Positions 1 to 10,189 of a stretch of 64,000 nt of DNA are shown piece by piece (positions within the stretch are counted from its first letter, which is position 1; every line of letters starts with the position of its first letter). Under the pieces are notes generated by a model. The model ran no database searches, was not told the DNA's origin, and saw nothing but the letters and a program-made list of their open reading frames with translations. The DNA is from Acanthosepion esculentum (taxonomy: Eukaryota; Mollusca; Cephalopoda; Sepiida; Sepiidae), in NCBI GenBank assembly GCA_964036315.1, contig OZ038488.1, positions 65,459,909 through 65,523,908 on the forward strand, read 5' to 3'. Both the position numbers and the translations under genes were made by a program.

Positions 1-384
1 TCTGTAGAATTTGCAACTGAAATTTAAAAAGTTACTTATGTTGTGTTACTGTAGTATAATGTACATTGTACACTGTTTATATTCAATTTTGTTCATTCAC
101 TAACTCTTTTTTCTTATCAGGTTAACTTATCAATTTGTCATTGAGATAGCTACTGTATTAACGAGGGCAGCCACATATCATGCATTGTTTGGCTCTGTAA
201 GTGTTCTTCCAGTGAACAAATTTTCCCCGAAAGGCGAAATGTTAAATAACTGCTGGCGATATAAGTGTGGTGAAGAAAACCTACAGATGTCTCAATGATT
301 ATCAAGATGGTCGCCCAGGATTGTTCAGAAATATGGCAAAAGGCAATTGGAGATAGACTGTTCCTCATCTTAGCCAGAAGACTA
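1..384. other. Upstream stretch without recognisable gene
   Basis: AT-rich sequence with only short open frames and no recognisable protein, RNA or repeat. The following 0.7 kb carries a decayed coding copy whose left limit may extend a little into this stretch. Confidence 0.5.
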
Positions 385-1064
385 TTTTAGGGAATGTTGA
401 GAAAATTGTACAGTAGAGGAATCGAAGTTAATGAGAACAAGAACGTGGACAAAATAGCTGCATTTTAAGAAAAAATGAAGGAGTTGTTTGATATCTGTAG
501 CTGTTACTGTCCCCCTGTTTCTTCCCAGGATGTGAAGTGCAAAGGCGTGCGACGGGTATCACCTGGCCTGTAATCGAGTTATGAAACTTCCCAAACTTGA
601 GGTGCAGTTCCTCGTTGACCAGCGAGATGATAGCAAGATGGAAATTGCAGGGATTGGCATGAAAGTGACGATGATGTGGAACAGAGTTATGCTAAGAAAG
701 AACCATAATGCAGACAGAGCCAGCAGACAGCTTGATCAAAGACACCGAGATCTGGTTGCTGGGTTTTTTTCCTTATGTTGAGGATAATTCGGATGATTCA
801 AGAGATATCCTTTCTGTAAATATTGATACTTTTTTTGTCCCCGGTCCAAAAGCTCTGACAGACACCAGTTCACAGAACAGGACAAAACTCCCCCACACTG
901 ACTGCTGTTTGTGATTCTTGATTAGTGATTATGCTGGAGCTACCATTGCAACTGCTGCCTTAACTGAATATGGCATTATCACAAAAGATGACAAGAGTCA
1001 AATTATTGGACCACATAAGCTACGAGATGCGAGACAAAAATATCGGCTGAAGAGGAAAAAATAA
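385..1064 (+). pseudogene. Decayed copy of an uncharacterised multi-copy invertebrate protein
   Basis: Three + strand frames in sequence read like pieces of one protein. They are a segment with MKELFDICSC and a Cys-rich stretch (from about 479), a segment with KLPKLEVQFLVDQRDDSKM (581-655), and a C-terminal piece with TEYGIITKDDKSQII ending in a basic tail and stop at 1062-1064. Stops and frame changes separate them, so the copy cannot be expressed intact. The pattern Cys-rich, then FLxDQR, then GIxTxxxK with a basic tail resembles uncharacterised proteins present in many copies in invertebrate genomes. I do not know their function. They may be transposon-encoded, but that is inference. No introns are visible within the copy. 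Confidence 0.45.
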
Positions 1065-1620
1065 ATATAAAATAAGAGATTGATATATTAGGCAAAGTTT
1101 ATTGTCTATGAAAATGATCTCCAGGTTCCGCACAAAAAAAAAAGGTTTCATTGTTAACTTGTAATATTTTAATATGATGTACATGTTAAATAATATTAGC
1201 ATTAAATTGATGTCACCGATTTCCAATTTATTATTGTCCGGGCAAACAATAAATGACACCAACTTTTTGGTGTACAGTAAAAGTTGACAAAAAGTCGATC
1301 GCGGGAAAGTGGGCATGAAATTTTTCACAAGTGTGTGTTACAATCATACAAACGATGCATGAAAAGTTCAGCTTGTAACTCATAAAAATGTGTTTTTCAC
1401 TGCTCCCTAATATGCAGGCATAGTTGATAATTCAACCAAATTAACAGATAAAAAAAATCTCTTCACAAATGCAAGTCTTCGGAGGCATTCAGAAGAGGCA
1501 CAGTTTCAACAAAAGTATCAGAAGATATTTCTGAAAAGCAAAGACATAAATAGTTCAACAATTTTTCGTTGCTGACCAGCTGACGCGTAGAGAATGATTT
1601 ACTCAAATTTTATATATAAT
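1065..1620. other. AT-rich stretch, nothing recognised
   Basis: No open frame with recognisable protein similarity and no clear repeat. It ends in TATATATAAT, whose last five bases (ATAAT, 1616-1620) are the left target-site duplication of the LTR element that follows. Confidence 0.5.
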
Positions 1621-1858
1621 TGTTGTGAAACCAATACTTCCCTACATCATGGACTCTCCCAGTACTATATTATTATGTGAATGGTAGTATCATGAGAGTA
1701 GTAGCACCAGTAATGCGCAGCCGCGTACGATACCAATATCGGACACCACTGGATAGTAAGCTCTGCTTACACTATTCTTTGTAACTTTTCTGTTTAATAT
1801 ATCTTTCTTACCTCTAACCCGTGTTCCGTGTTTTCCTTCCTACTTCGGGTCCACATCA
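1621..1858 (+). repeat. Left LTR of miniature LTR element
   Basis: 238-bp repeat, TG...CA bounded. Compared with the right copy it lacks an 8-nt stretch near its 3' end and has three substitutions. Confidence 0.85.
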
Positions 1859-2053
1859 GTGTCGACAGAGGATTCGAGACACGCCCCAAGTCTCTCCGGA
1901 AATACGACGCTCGGGGAGAAAGAGAAAATTTACTCAACCACTCGACGTGAATCCCAAGAGGAAGAGGTATTAACAGTTTTACTTCTTTTTTTTTCCTTCA
2001 AGAAAAAAAAAAGAGAGAGAGAAAAAAAAAGAGGAAAACTCTTGGAAGGGGGG

Positions 2054-2299
2054 TGTTGTGAGACCAATACTTCCCTACATCATGGACTCTCCCAGTACTA
2101 TATTATTATGTGAATGGTAGTATCATGAGAGTAGTAGCACCAGTAATGCGCAGCCGCGTACGATACCAATATCGGACACCACTGGATAGTAAGCTCTGCT
2201 TACACTATTCTTTGTAACTTTTCTGTTTAATATATCTTTCTTACCTCTAACCAGTGTTCCGTGTTTTCTTTCCGTGGTCCCTACTTCGGGTCCACATCA
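2054..2299 (+). repeat. Right LTR of miniature LTR element
   Basis: 246-bp repeat directly following the purine tract at 2044-2053 and directly followed by the ATAAT target duplication. Confidence 0.85.
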
Positions 2300-2599
2300 A
2301 TAATTCAAACATATCTCTTCAACCACTAAAAAAGCGAGTACTTTTTTAACTTTGAGGAAGATGTTATCTTTTTGCATGGTTTTCTTTTGTACAAAATTTG
2401 GGTAAATAGTAAATAATTTTTTCAACTTCATACATTGAGTACGGGAGCTTTCATTTCACTTTTTCTTTCCTTTTTTTGTTGACATTGTCCATATTGGTTA
2501 TTTCACTTATGGCTAGCAATATAACTACCAGTGGTAGCAATCATTTCTTCATCATCATCAGAGCTGTTTCAACTTGAAGGCACACTGAAAATCAATGTA

Positions 2600-2760
2600 A
2601 TTTTTCATACTCAGTATAGTTGCTCATTTCTGAGCACGCCTGTCTTCTCAGGCCCATTTGTGTTTCTTCAACACCCACAAAGCCAGCCTGCAGCTTTTGT
2701 CGCAACTATGCTGAGCGGACCACATTTATAGTTCAAGGGCGTGACCCACCAGTTTTGAAT
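2600..2760 (-). mobile_element. Fragment of tRNA-derived SINE, family A
   Basis: Matches the distal part of the SINE copies at 4194-4640 and 54897-55345. Shared words include CATTTGTGTTT followed by a stretch of CAACACCCACA type and the ACTATGCTGAGCGGACC region. Truncated, without the tRNA-like head. Confidence 0.55.
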
Positions 2761-2764
2761 TCAG

Positions 2765-2945
2765 AGTTGTCCTTCTCCTATGCCAACCACGGCTATAGTC
2801 CTGCGATTTAATCCGTAGCCGGTGATGCTAATGGAGAGAGAATAGATGGATTCATACTTTTCCCAAACGCCTTTATTTGAAAGTGAATGTAACGATCTCG
2901 ACCAGAATTCGAGCTCGGCATGACAATTTCTCGTCCCGAGCTTCT
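2765..2945 (-). mobile_element. tRNA-like SINE, family B, inverted
   Basis: Reads as the reverse complement of the SINE body seen at 9345-9500. Shared features are ATTCATACTTTTCCCAA, GTGAATGTAACGA and a B-box-like complement CAGAATTCGAGCTCGG. The inverted copies at 17455, 40690, 44395 and 46640 share the same order. Confidence 0.6.
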
Positions 2946-2999
2946 AACCATTACGTCACCTAAGAAGCGAAAAATTTTCATAATATTTTTTCAAAATTT

Positions 3000-4193
3000 C
3001 CATATTATATTTTCTATTTCTTTTTAATCGTTCAGCGATACTAAGAAGAATCAGGACGTTTTACCAGAGATAATTCCAGGTGGGTTTAGGGAAGCCTCAG
3101 TGACAATACTCCAAACATCACCAGACCGCCAGTTCCAATTTCCGCAAGTAGTTTGCAGAACTAAAACAACTGTCAGAGTGAAATACACCACCAGACGTTC
3201 AGATGTTTCGGAAACATCGACATCTGCCCAATGGAAGAAGTTATCCAATTCAGAAAAGACATTTCCTTAGAAACTGATCTTGTAATTTGAACACAAAAAC
3301 ATGTCCACCACAGAATAGAATAATCCCTGGACAATTATAGTCAAGATGAATTTCCTCCCTACACTATTAAAGTAGTTTTTGATTCAGGAAATGGTAGATA
3401 TGTGTTTACGAAACTGGCGTGCCGAGCAAAAAAGGCCAATCCAGTAATTAACTCATATCCGGTCGTCTTTTCAAAACGTTCTAACTTGTTCCCTTCTGTT
3501 GAATAACTTTTGCCAGCGTCTGCCAAAACTAGGTTAAATTTACATCTACTGAGCCCTAATTCTATCTTCATGAGCCAGGATAAGAGACAGACGAACAGGC
3601 AGATAAACAGGGATAAAGAAAGAACAATCTTTATATATATTTTGGTATATCCAAAGCATTTACTAAGCATAGCTTAGTTTAAGCCCAAGTTATAAGTATG
3701 GTGCACCTAAACACATTACTAATGATTTGCAAGTCTAGTTTATATGACTGTTGCACCAGCAGGATACACCCCCTTATTTACTATGCTTAGCTTAGTTTTG
3801 TTTTTGAACAGAGTAACAAGTATTAAACACTCTGTAGAGATTGTACTCACTACAATACACTACGCACCAAATCGCTCTTTATCTATTCTAAGTTGATGTT
3901 CAAACTGCGACCAGAAGAAGCACTGTGGAATTATCCCACTTTTCTGTTAAAGGGGTTCTGCTAACAATAGTTAGATGGTGTTGCCAAAGCAGTATATAAA
4001 GAAAGAGATTAAAGATAGGATGCGTCTCATTCCCACTGCCCGGCGACTTTTCAATCTTCAGTGAACATCATGTTGCATTAAGTACAACACGAAAGGTACA
4101 CAGCATACAATGCTTACTTGACGACATGTCTGTCACAATCATCAATTTGAACTTTACACGTACATACATATAAATAAGATTATCTTTCTATAT
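3000..4193. other. Upstream stretch without recognised gene
   Basis: No protein or RNA gene recognised. The word TACTAAGCATAGCTTAGTTT (about 3660) recurs in altered form at about 3778. A TATATAAA word at 3993 is annotated separately as a weak promoter candidate. Confidence 0.4.
3993..4032 (+). promoter_or_regulatory. Weak core-promoter candidate (TATA plus initiator-like word)
   Basis: TATATAAA at 3993-4000 is followed 36 bases later by TCATTC (4027-4032), close to an initiator consensus. It lies 3.5 kb before the P4HA start codon on the same strand, so a 5' untranslated exon could begin here. The spacing is slightly long and such words are frequent in AT-rich DNA. Confidence 0.15.
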
Positions 4194-4640
4194 ATGGCCG
4201 GTTACTTGTTTTCCAAGCACATCCATTTGCAAGGATGGTTAACTGATCCCTGTTACAGACGCCTGCCCAGACACATTTGTGTTTGTTCACCACCCACAGA
4301 ACCCACCTGTAGTTTATACTGCAACTATCCTGAGTGGACCTTAGTTACATTTTCTGGGAGTGGGTGCATAATCTGTCATGATCAGCAGTTTGAACGAGGC
4401 TGGTACGCTCAAATTCCTGTTTACGATGACTTAAGACTTTGTGCTAGTACATCCATCGAGGCCTGTCTGCTCAGTTTCACTCACAATGCTTGGGTCAAGC
4501 CGTGGTAAGGTTTTCACACACTTTCCAAAGGTGCCGCATACCGAGTTCGTATTTGCAGACCAATAACATCAAATAGACCATGGCGAGATTTGAACCCGGG
4601 TCCTATGGTCGGAAAGTGAACGTTTTAACTATTTTCATTC
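4194..4640 (-). mobile_element. tRNA-derived SINE, family A (inverted)
   Basis: On the - strand this begins with a tRNA-like head whose B box is GGGTTCAAATCTCGC (about 4583-4600). The body is also found at 25580-25960 (+) and 54897-55345 (-). Shared words include AGTTTGAACGAGGCTGG, GACTTAAGACTTTGTGCTAG and CTTTCCAAAGGTGCCGC. Length and tRNA-like head fit the tRNA-derived SINEs known from octopus, but I cannot assign it to a named family. A 104-codon open frame on the + strand is only the antisense of this repeat. Confidence 0.75.
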
Positions 4641-5164
4641 ACCTTGTCTTTATTTTGCTATGGCAATAAAATGTTTGAAAAAATAATAAAACAAATAAAA
4701 AAACTTGTAAATAAAAAAAATGCAGTTCGTAATTGTTTATTCTTGTTTGAAGAAATTTGAATGCGTCCACTATCAGAGAATATTGCTACGCAACAAACTA
4801 TGCAGACTTATTTCGATTAACCGCGTTACTTAAAACGATTACTTCGTTACTTATATAAATGTAAAAACAGCCTTATTTGGCAATAAGTGACAAATGCCTA
4901 TAAAAAGACACCTTTAATTATTCACGGCTATTTTGCTTAAATAACGAATTGATTACAGTATGCGTCACGGGGCAATAATTGTAAGTAACATGATGCACTA
5001 AAATAAGTAAACAAGTAATCGTTTTAAGTTCTATGAATATCGATACCATATTACTACACTATTACGAAATAACAACCGCAAAATCACCTTCATTTTCCCT
5101 TCTTTAATTTATACTAACCTAGTATGTATAATCTTTTCGATTATTTATTTCGCTATGGTAGGGA

Positions 5165-5590
5165 ATACTGGACAATCTCCTCATAGATGAAGAAGAGACC
5201 CGAAGCAACAGAAATATGGTTCTACTGAAGTATGCCGAGAATACCAAGGACCGAAAATGTGAGCAACAACGAAGTTCTAGAGACAGTGGCAACAAAAAGG
5301 ACATTTATACTTAACATCAAAAAGAAACGGTTAATATTTCTGGGGCACATAATTAGGAAAGAGGGCCTGGAAATTTTGATAACCACACGGCAGACTGAAG
5401 GTAAGAGGGCCAAAGGAAAACAACGCACAACCTACCTGGCGAGTTTGAATGAATGGCGGAGCAGGGTTTGTTTTGGCAAAAAGACAAACGTTATTAAGAC
5501 CTACAAAGGAAAGGAATTTGTCGAGAGCCATGATCGCCAATGTCCTGAAGGGACACGGCACATAGAAGAAGGTGGTTTAGTCTGTGTTTT
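5165..5590 (+). pseudogene. LINE ORF2 C-terminal fragment (RTE-like tail)
   Basis: Carries the motif order of a mollusc LINE reverse transcriptase C-terminus. A segment similar to RKCEQQRSSRDSGNKKD is followed by FLGHIIRKEGLE, then a GKRAKGKQRTTYL-type basic stretch, and finally ESHDRQCPEGTRHIEE. Frames shift between segments, so it is a relic. Other copies of the same tail are at 8040-8790 (-), 8835-9180, 20430-20840 (-), 47025-47345 and 54575-54665. Confidence 0.75.
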
Positions 5591-5883
5591 GGCATAATTG
5601 GGTATTGATGCCTTATTTTTTTAATTGGTGTGTTTTAGAGATCAGTTTTTCTTTTTCATCTGTGGTGTACTGAAGGGTGAAAAAGAAAGATTTATCGCTC
5701 AACCTGCAGACTGAAATCAAAGCGTAGTATCAGTTATCCTCATTTTAAATGGGAGAAGGTGCCTGGTGACGGGGATTCCAACCTTGCGACTGCACCTTTT
5801 CATTGCACCCAAGAAGGATGGTTGGTAGAATACCGACACCAGCGCGACAATTGTTGCAAGGGGCCGTCGGACAATAATTGCCA

Positions 5884-5916
<33 letters not shown>

Positions 5917-5922
5917 GTGTGT
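5884..5922. repeat. (TG)n microsatellite
   Basis: About 19 TG units with one CG interruption. Confidence 0.95.
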
Positions 5923-6082
5923 ACTGAAATCAATGTTTTTATCTAGATCTATAAGAAGTTTGAAGATCATGAGATTTTACACTCGCACATAATGCATGTA
6001 CTGTTATGCGTATAGAAATCTATGTAACACAGCAGGAATGTGTCTGAGAGCGTATGCATATATACGTTAGTTTGTTTGTTTG

Positions 6083-6083
6083 T

Positions 6084-6114
<31 letters not shown>

Positions 6115-6120
6115 CGTGCG
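6083..6120. repeat. (TG)n microsatellite
   Basis: TG-rich run with a TTTG start and GCGTGCGTGC end. Confidence 0.9.
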
Positions 6121-7493
6121 TGCATGGGAGCGCGTGCGCCTGTGCCTATAAGTACACAGCTGTCGCCGCATCAGATGGCCAGATTGACTGGCCATTTTGT
6201 TCAACGTTTAATTTGATTACGTAGAACTCCTGTCCACGTTGAAGTTGGCATTATTCTTCTTACACACGACATAATCAATGGAATCCGGCGTCAACGTAAC
6301 ACAGTCGCTCCAAGGCTTGCCACAGTGCCACAGTGGTTTTGTACCAGATTAAAAAGATCAGGCAACATTTACCCCAAATTATCTTTGCCGGTATTGTCTC
6401 AAATTGGTCAACAGGAGAAAAATCAATTACATTACAAAAGGAAATCGTGTTTTGTTTTAAAAAAAGAACTTTTAAAAGAAAAACGAAAGCGAGATACTAA
6501 CAGAGAGGGAAAAAAAAGAGATCTGCAAAGGAAACGCGGGTGAAACGTGAATTTTAAGGCCCAGGTTCGTGGCAAGCAAAGATTGGTTACTAACGAATCA
6601 CATGACGTTTTATTGCATTTTCATTAAGTTTTCTCTTTTGGAATTTTAAGAAGCGGTGAAGTCGACGTCATCCGGTGAATTAAAAAAAAATCGTTGGCAG
6701 TATTTAAAAGGTTAAGTGATCATTATTTTCATCAACTTTTATTTTCAAAAGACAACGCACACATTTTATAGGCTGTTTCCATTTTTTTTTAAATAACTCC
6801 AATTTTTATATTGTTTTCACCTGCATTTCTTTTACAATCTTTGTCAGCATTAAATTCTTTTACTATTTGTGTAAAAATCCGGAAGATACTTTTCCAAACG
6901 AACAAAGCTTTTACGGTTTTATCCAGTTGAATTTGATTTTGGAAATGAAAAAAATAGAGAAAATACGAACTGATGCAATAACGAATTAAGAAAGGGCATA
7001 TATTAAAGAATTAATTTGAAAAAAAAGATAGAAAATTAAAAATACGTTAAAAACATTTTCTATCTTTTAAATGCGAAAACAGTTCTTTGTCGGCTTTTCT
7101 TCAATCAAAATTATAACAGTTTTTAAAATGCAGGAGAGGTTTTATTTTTAGCTTAAAATAAAAATTCGATGAAATTAATATGGTGCAACAACTATAATAA
7201 AATTCTTGATCAACATTTCTGCCCAGTTGCTGGATTTTATTTTATTTCCTAAGTTTTTGTCTGGAACTGTAAAAGGCGAAAAAAAAACTTCACACAAAAA
7301 GGCCGAAATATTTATTTTCAGAAAGAGAAATAAGTACTAAAGAACTCGAGCTTGTTTTAGAAACTACCAAAAGCTGCATTCAAATTTAAAAAATATATAT
7401 TAGAAAAGAGAAAAAAAAGTTTTTTTATAACATCGTGACTGCAAATTCCTCGAAAATAAAAGTCTACGTGAGGGCAACTTTCATCAATTCTCT

Positions 7494-7759
7494 ATGTCTG
7501 AAGCTGAAATGAGTCACATGATCACGTTCACGATTTACCGCTTTTTCACTCTTTCCATCTTCTTTTTGGCTTGCTTTGGCACAATTCTAACGTCTGCAAA
7601 GTTGACCCAGGAGAAAGAAAACACAGCCCTGTCGACTTACGTCAACTTAGAACGCCAGTTGGCACTGGAGATGGAACTGGTTACTATCTTTAGCATCTTG
7701 GTACAAGAAGAAAAACGCGAACCAAGCGACAGCAAATTAGACCTTAAGGAAATAGAGAA
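7494..7759 (+). CDS. P4HA: Prolyl 4-hydroxylase subunit alpha, exon 1 (start, signal peptide, N-terminal region)
   Basis: First coding exon of a collagen prolyl 4-hydroxylase alpha subunit. This is the endoplasmic-reticulum 2-oxoglutarate/Fe(II) dioxygenase that makes 4-hydroxyproline in collagen, as an alpha2beta2 complex with protein disulfide isomerase (known of the family). The ATG at 7494 is the first after an in-frame TAA at 7428. M6 and M9 are alternative starts. Residues about 9-36 form a hydrophobic signal peptide (FFTLSIFFLACFGTILTSA). The mature part YVNLERQLALEMELV fits the helical N-terminal dimerisation region. The exon ends at 7759 in GAGAA|GTAAGTA, inside codon 89 (two bases). 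The six exons together give 381 in-frame codons; the family is normally about 530-550 residues, and the catalytic part lies to the right of the window. Sequence and phases are seen. The function is inferred from the family resemblance, which is strongest in exons 2, 3 and 6. Confidence 0.9.
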
Positions 7760-8039
7760 GTAAGTATATTACCTTGATTTAAAATTTTATATATAAAGTG
7801 CATATACAAGATATATCCTACATTATGTTTTTAAGTAGTCCTTTAGACAATATAAAGATATAAAGAGTGAAGGAAATTCTGAAAATTATGCTTATGTTGA
7901 TAGTTGAATTAGCCATCACTAGAAATAAACACGTGCATTAAGGCCTTTAAAGAGACGGAGGCACTACAGATTTTTTGGTAAGTCATTATACTTTGTAGTG
8001 ACCAGATTAAATTTGGGATAACACTTAATCTTTTATGTA
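7760..8039. other. Start of P4HA intron 1, nothing else recognised
   Basis: Intron 1 runs from 7760 to 25320 (about 17.6 kb). This first part is AT-rich without a recognised repeat. Confidence 0.6.
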
Positions 8040-8790
8040 CCATGTCTCTTCAGGACGTGAGAGATCAAGGGTCTCCACAACTTTCTACTTTTTGTTGTTC
8101 TAAGTAACCTTTTACTATTTGCCACTCTTCTTTATCCATGTTCTGCTATCCACTCACACAAACTTATTAAGTAGGTTACTCGCTGTCCTCCGCTACTCCT
8201 GCCGCTAATATGTTATATGAGTGTTTAATTCTCCAAGCCTTCTTTCTTCATTATGTGTACCAGAAATTTCAACTGTCGCTTTCTGTTTGTAAGTATAAGT
8301 TTCATTGTAGTGTCTGTTTTTCTTATGACTTCCTCGTTGCTCACATGTTCTGTCCATAGTATTCTTAGCATTCGTCGGTAGAGCCACATAATTGTCTATT
8401 CACCTTTGAGGAGGTTGTTCTACATTCACTCCTATACAGGAGATTAAATATTATATGAATAGTCCAGCGTTATTTTCTTATCTCTCAGTATTTTGCTTAG
8501 TTTCTGGAATACATCTTTTGCTATTCCTATGAGGATTCGGATTTCTGTGTCGTATTTTCCATTATCTGTTACTAGACTACCCGGTTAATATCATTAATAT
8601 TAATTTAACTATTTCTGTACCTGCATGATTCTGTCGTCTCCAATACATAGTCCAAGTGTTGGGCTGTCTCTTTTGCTGGCGAGCATGCATTCTTTTTACA
8701 GTTAATAGTTCTTTCTTGATTTTCTTTAATACTTTGTCAAAGAGTTCTTTCATTTTTTTTAAATTTCTGATTTTGCTACCAGCGTAGTGT
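8040..8790 (-). pseudogene. Decayed LINE ORF2 C-terminal part, inverted
   Basis: On the - strand, successive frames give NAKNTMDRTCEQRGS and NEERRLGELN. These are out-of-frame versions of the same segments that in other copies read TEHVSNEE and HIMRKEGLENL. More decayed reverse-transcriptase sequence follows towards 8790. Many stops. Same LINE family as 5165-5590. Confidence 0.65.
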
Positions 8791-8834
8791 CATCTGTGTA
8801 TTTTATGCTGCTAATAAAATTTATTAACTACAGA

Positions 8835-9180
8835 AATGAGTTTTAGAAGTGAGTTCTAGAGATAATGGCAACAAAAAAAGACACTTATACTAACGTCTGG
8901 AAGAGACAGTTGAAATTTCTGGGGCACAAAATGAGGAAAGTGGGCTTGGAAAATTTGATACCTAAAGGACAGATTGACTTTAAGCGAAACAGAGGAAAGC
9001 GACGCATAGCCTACCTGGAGAGCTTGAGTGCTTGGATGCTGGAGCAGAGTTTGGGAGAGATGGCATAACAACCAAAGCTATTAAGAGCTACAGAGGACAG
9101 GAAATTACGGAGAGCCATGATCGCCAATTTCCTGAAGGGACACGGCATATAGAAGAAGAAGAAGAAGAAGAAGAAAATTA
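8835..9180 (+). pseudogene. LINE ORF2 C-terminal fragment and 3' end
   Basis: Contains KFLGHKMRKVGLENLI, a basic GKRRIAYLESLS-type segment and a frame-shifted RQFPEGTRHIEEE ending. It finishes in an (AAG)n tract at 9150-9176, which may be the element's short-repeat 3' tail. Opposite orientation to the neighbouring fragment at 8040-8790. Confidence 0.75.
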
Positions 9181-9221
9181 TGTCCGTCGATAATAAATTT
9201 TAGTGAGTATTCTAGATTACG

Positions 9222-9530
9222 GCTATATCACGTCGAAACACCGGTTCTCGTATGACGACCGAAGTTAAGCAACGTTGAGCCTAGTCAGTACCTAGACAGG
9301 TAACCGCTTGGGAATATCAGGTGCTGTATGCTTAGATGTGCGGGTGGAGTAATAGATAACGTTTCAGAATTAAAAATCAGAGAGTCGAGTTCAAATTTCA
9401 GTCGGGTTCGTTATATTCAATTACGCGCAAATATCCTTGAGAAAGGTATGAATCCGCCCCTTCTCTCCCTCCCAGCTATGGGTTAATTAGCAGAACTGTA
9501 AATGCTCTGTTTTTTTAATTAAGCAGATGT
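9222..9530 (+). mobile_element. 5S-rRNA-derived SINE, family B
   Basis: 9222-9343 follows 5S rRNA almost throughout. It has the order GAAGTTAAGCAACGTTGAGCC, a GTCAGTACCTAGA segment, and CGCTTGGGAATATCAGGTGC, corresponding to the internal control region and 3' end of 5S rRNA. The 3' part continues into a body with GAGTTCAAATTTCAGTCGG (B-box-like), AAAGGTATGAATCCGCC and CAGCTATGGGT. That body is shared with family B SINEs lacking the 5S head. A second copy with a 5S head is at 33731-33995. A 5S promoter would allow RNA polymerase III transcription (known for 5S-derived SINEs). It is diverged from 5S and not a functional 5S gene. Confidence 0.8.
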
Positions 9531-10130
9531 GGCTGTGTCGAAGGGCAGAGTCTCGTCTCGTGAAACAGCTACCCAGCCCCATTTTATACGGGATCTACGG
9601 GGAATTTTTGGTCGAGCCGACAGGCTCGGATACGCCACATTAAATTCTGCCTTGTACCACATCTGACCGCATGGAGCGGTTAGTAGATATCCTGCAGTTG
9701 GAGATTCATTGTGGAAATCACTTGGCTCACTTCTCGCAGTTGATTACTTCTTCTACAAGCCGCTGGCGAAACTTATATGTGTTGTTCGTGTCCTAAGTAT
9801 TATCGTTTATTATCAACATGCGTGTAATTATTATATTCAGTAACCTTCCCTAAGTTACAACAATTTTATTTTATATTTATTTTATATCTTATTTTATTTA
9901 TCCCAGTCATCATCATCATTAGATTGTGAATCAATATTGAATCGCCCACACCTTTTGTTCTTTAATCAAATGTAGAATACTTATAACTATATTATTCAAT
10001 GTTACCTTTTTTATTCTTTATTGTGTAATTGGTTAGTGGGAAAAATGATATATACTTTTTTATATACCAGAAGAAGAGAAAAACATTGAAAACTAGTGTA
10101 CCCGTAAAATATATTTTTTTATCCACCGCA
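9531..10130. other. Intron sequence, possible SINE continuation
   Basis: 9531-9790 contains non-AT-rich sequence (GGCTCGGATACGCC, CTGCAGTTGGAGATTC) that may be a further repeat module attached to the 5S-type SINE. 9800-10130 is AT-rich with nothing recognised. Confidence 0.35.
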
Positions 10131-10189
10131 GCTATTGTTGTTGAGAAATGGCTTCAGTGAACAGATTATTTACTCTATGAACTCTGTTT

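Larger units (their letters stand above)
1621..2299 (+). mobile_element. Miniature non-autonomous LTR retrotransposon (TRIM-like)
   Basis: A 679-bp unit has two near-identical direct repeats (1621-1858 and 2054-2299), each starting TGTTGTGA and ending CCACATCA, the expected TG...CA of LTRs. The flanks carry an identical 5-bp duplication ATAAT (1616-1620 and 2300-2304). The 195-bp interior has no credible protein. A purine tract (GGAAGGGGGG, 2044-2053) directly precedes the right LTR, which sets the orientation. Just after the left LTR a sequence containing GAGGATTCGAGAC resembles the complement of a tRNA T-loop, but the usual TGG is absent, so the primer site is uncertain. The LTRs differ by three substitutions and one 8-nt indel, so the insertion is fairly recent. 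It must have moved using proteins from another element. Confidence 0.85.
5600..7430. other. Upstream stretch with (TG)n tracts, no gene recognised
   Basis: Contains (TG)n runs at 5884-5922 and 6083-6120. The rest is A/T-rich with homopolymer A and T runs. No exon-like frame bounded by splice signals was identified, though a 5' untranslated exon of P4HA could be present. Confidence 0.45.

Noticed and set aside
4194..4508. 104-codon + strand frame
   Set aside because: It is the antisense of a tRNA-derived SINE found in two other places.
7509..7520. Start of P4HA at M6 (7509) or M9 (7518) instead of 7494
   Set aside because: M9 would give a slightly more typical signal peptide, but the first ATG after the upstream stop is at 7494. 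Left as an alternative, not decidable from sequence.
9222..9343. Functional 5S rRNA gene
   Set aside because: Diverged at several conserved positions and fused to a SINE body that recurs at 33731.
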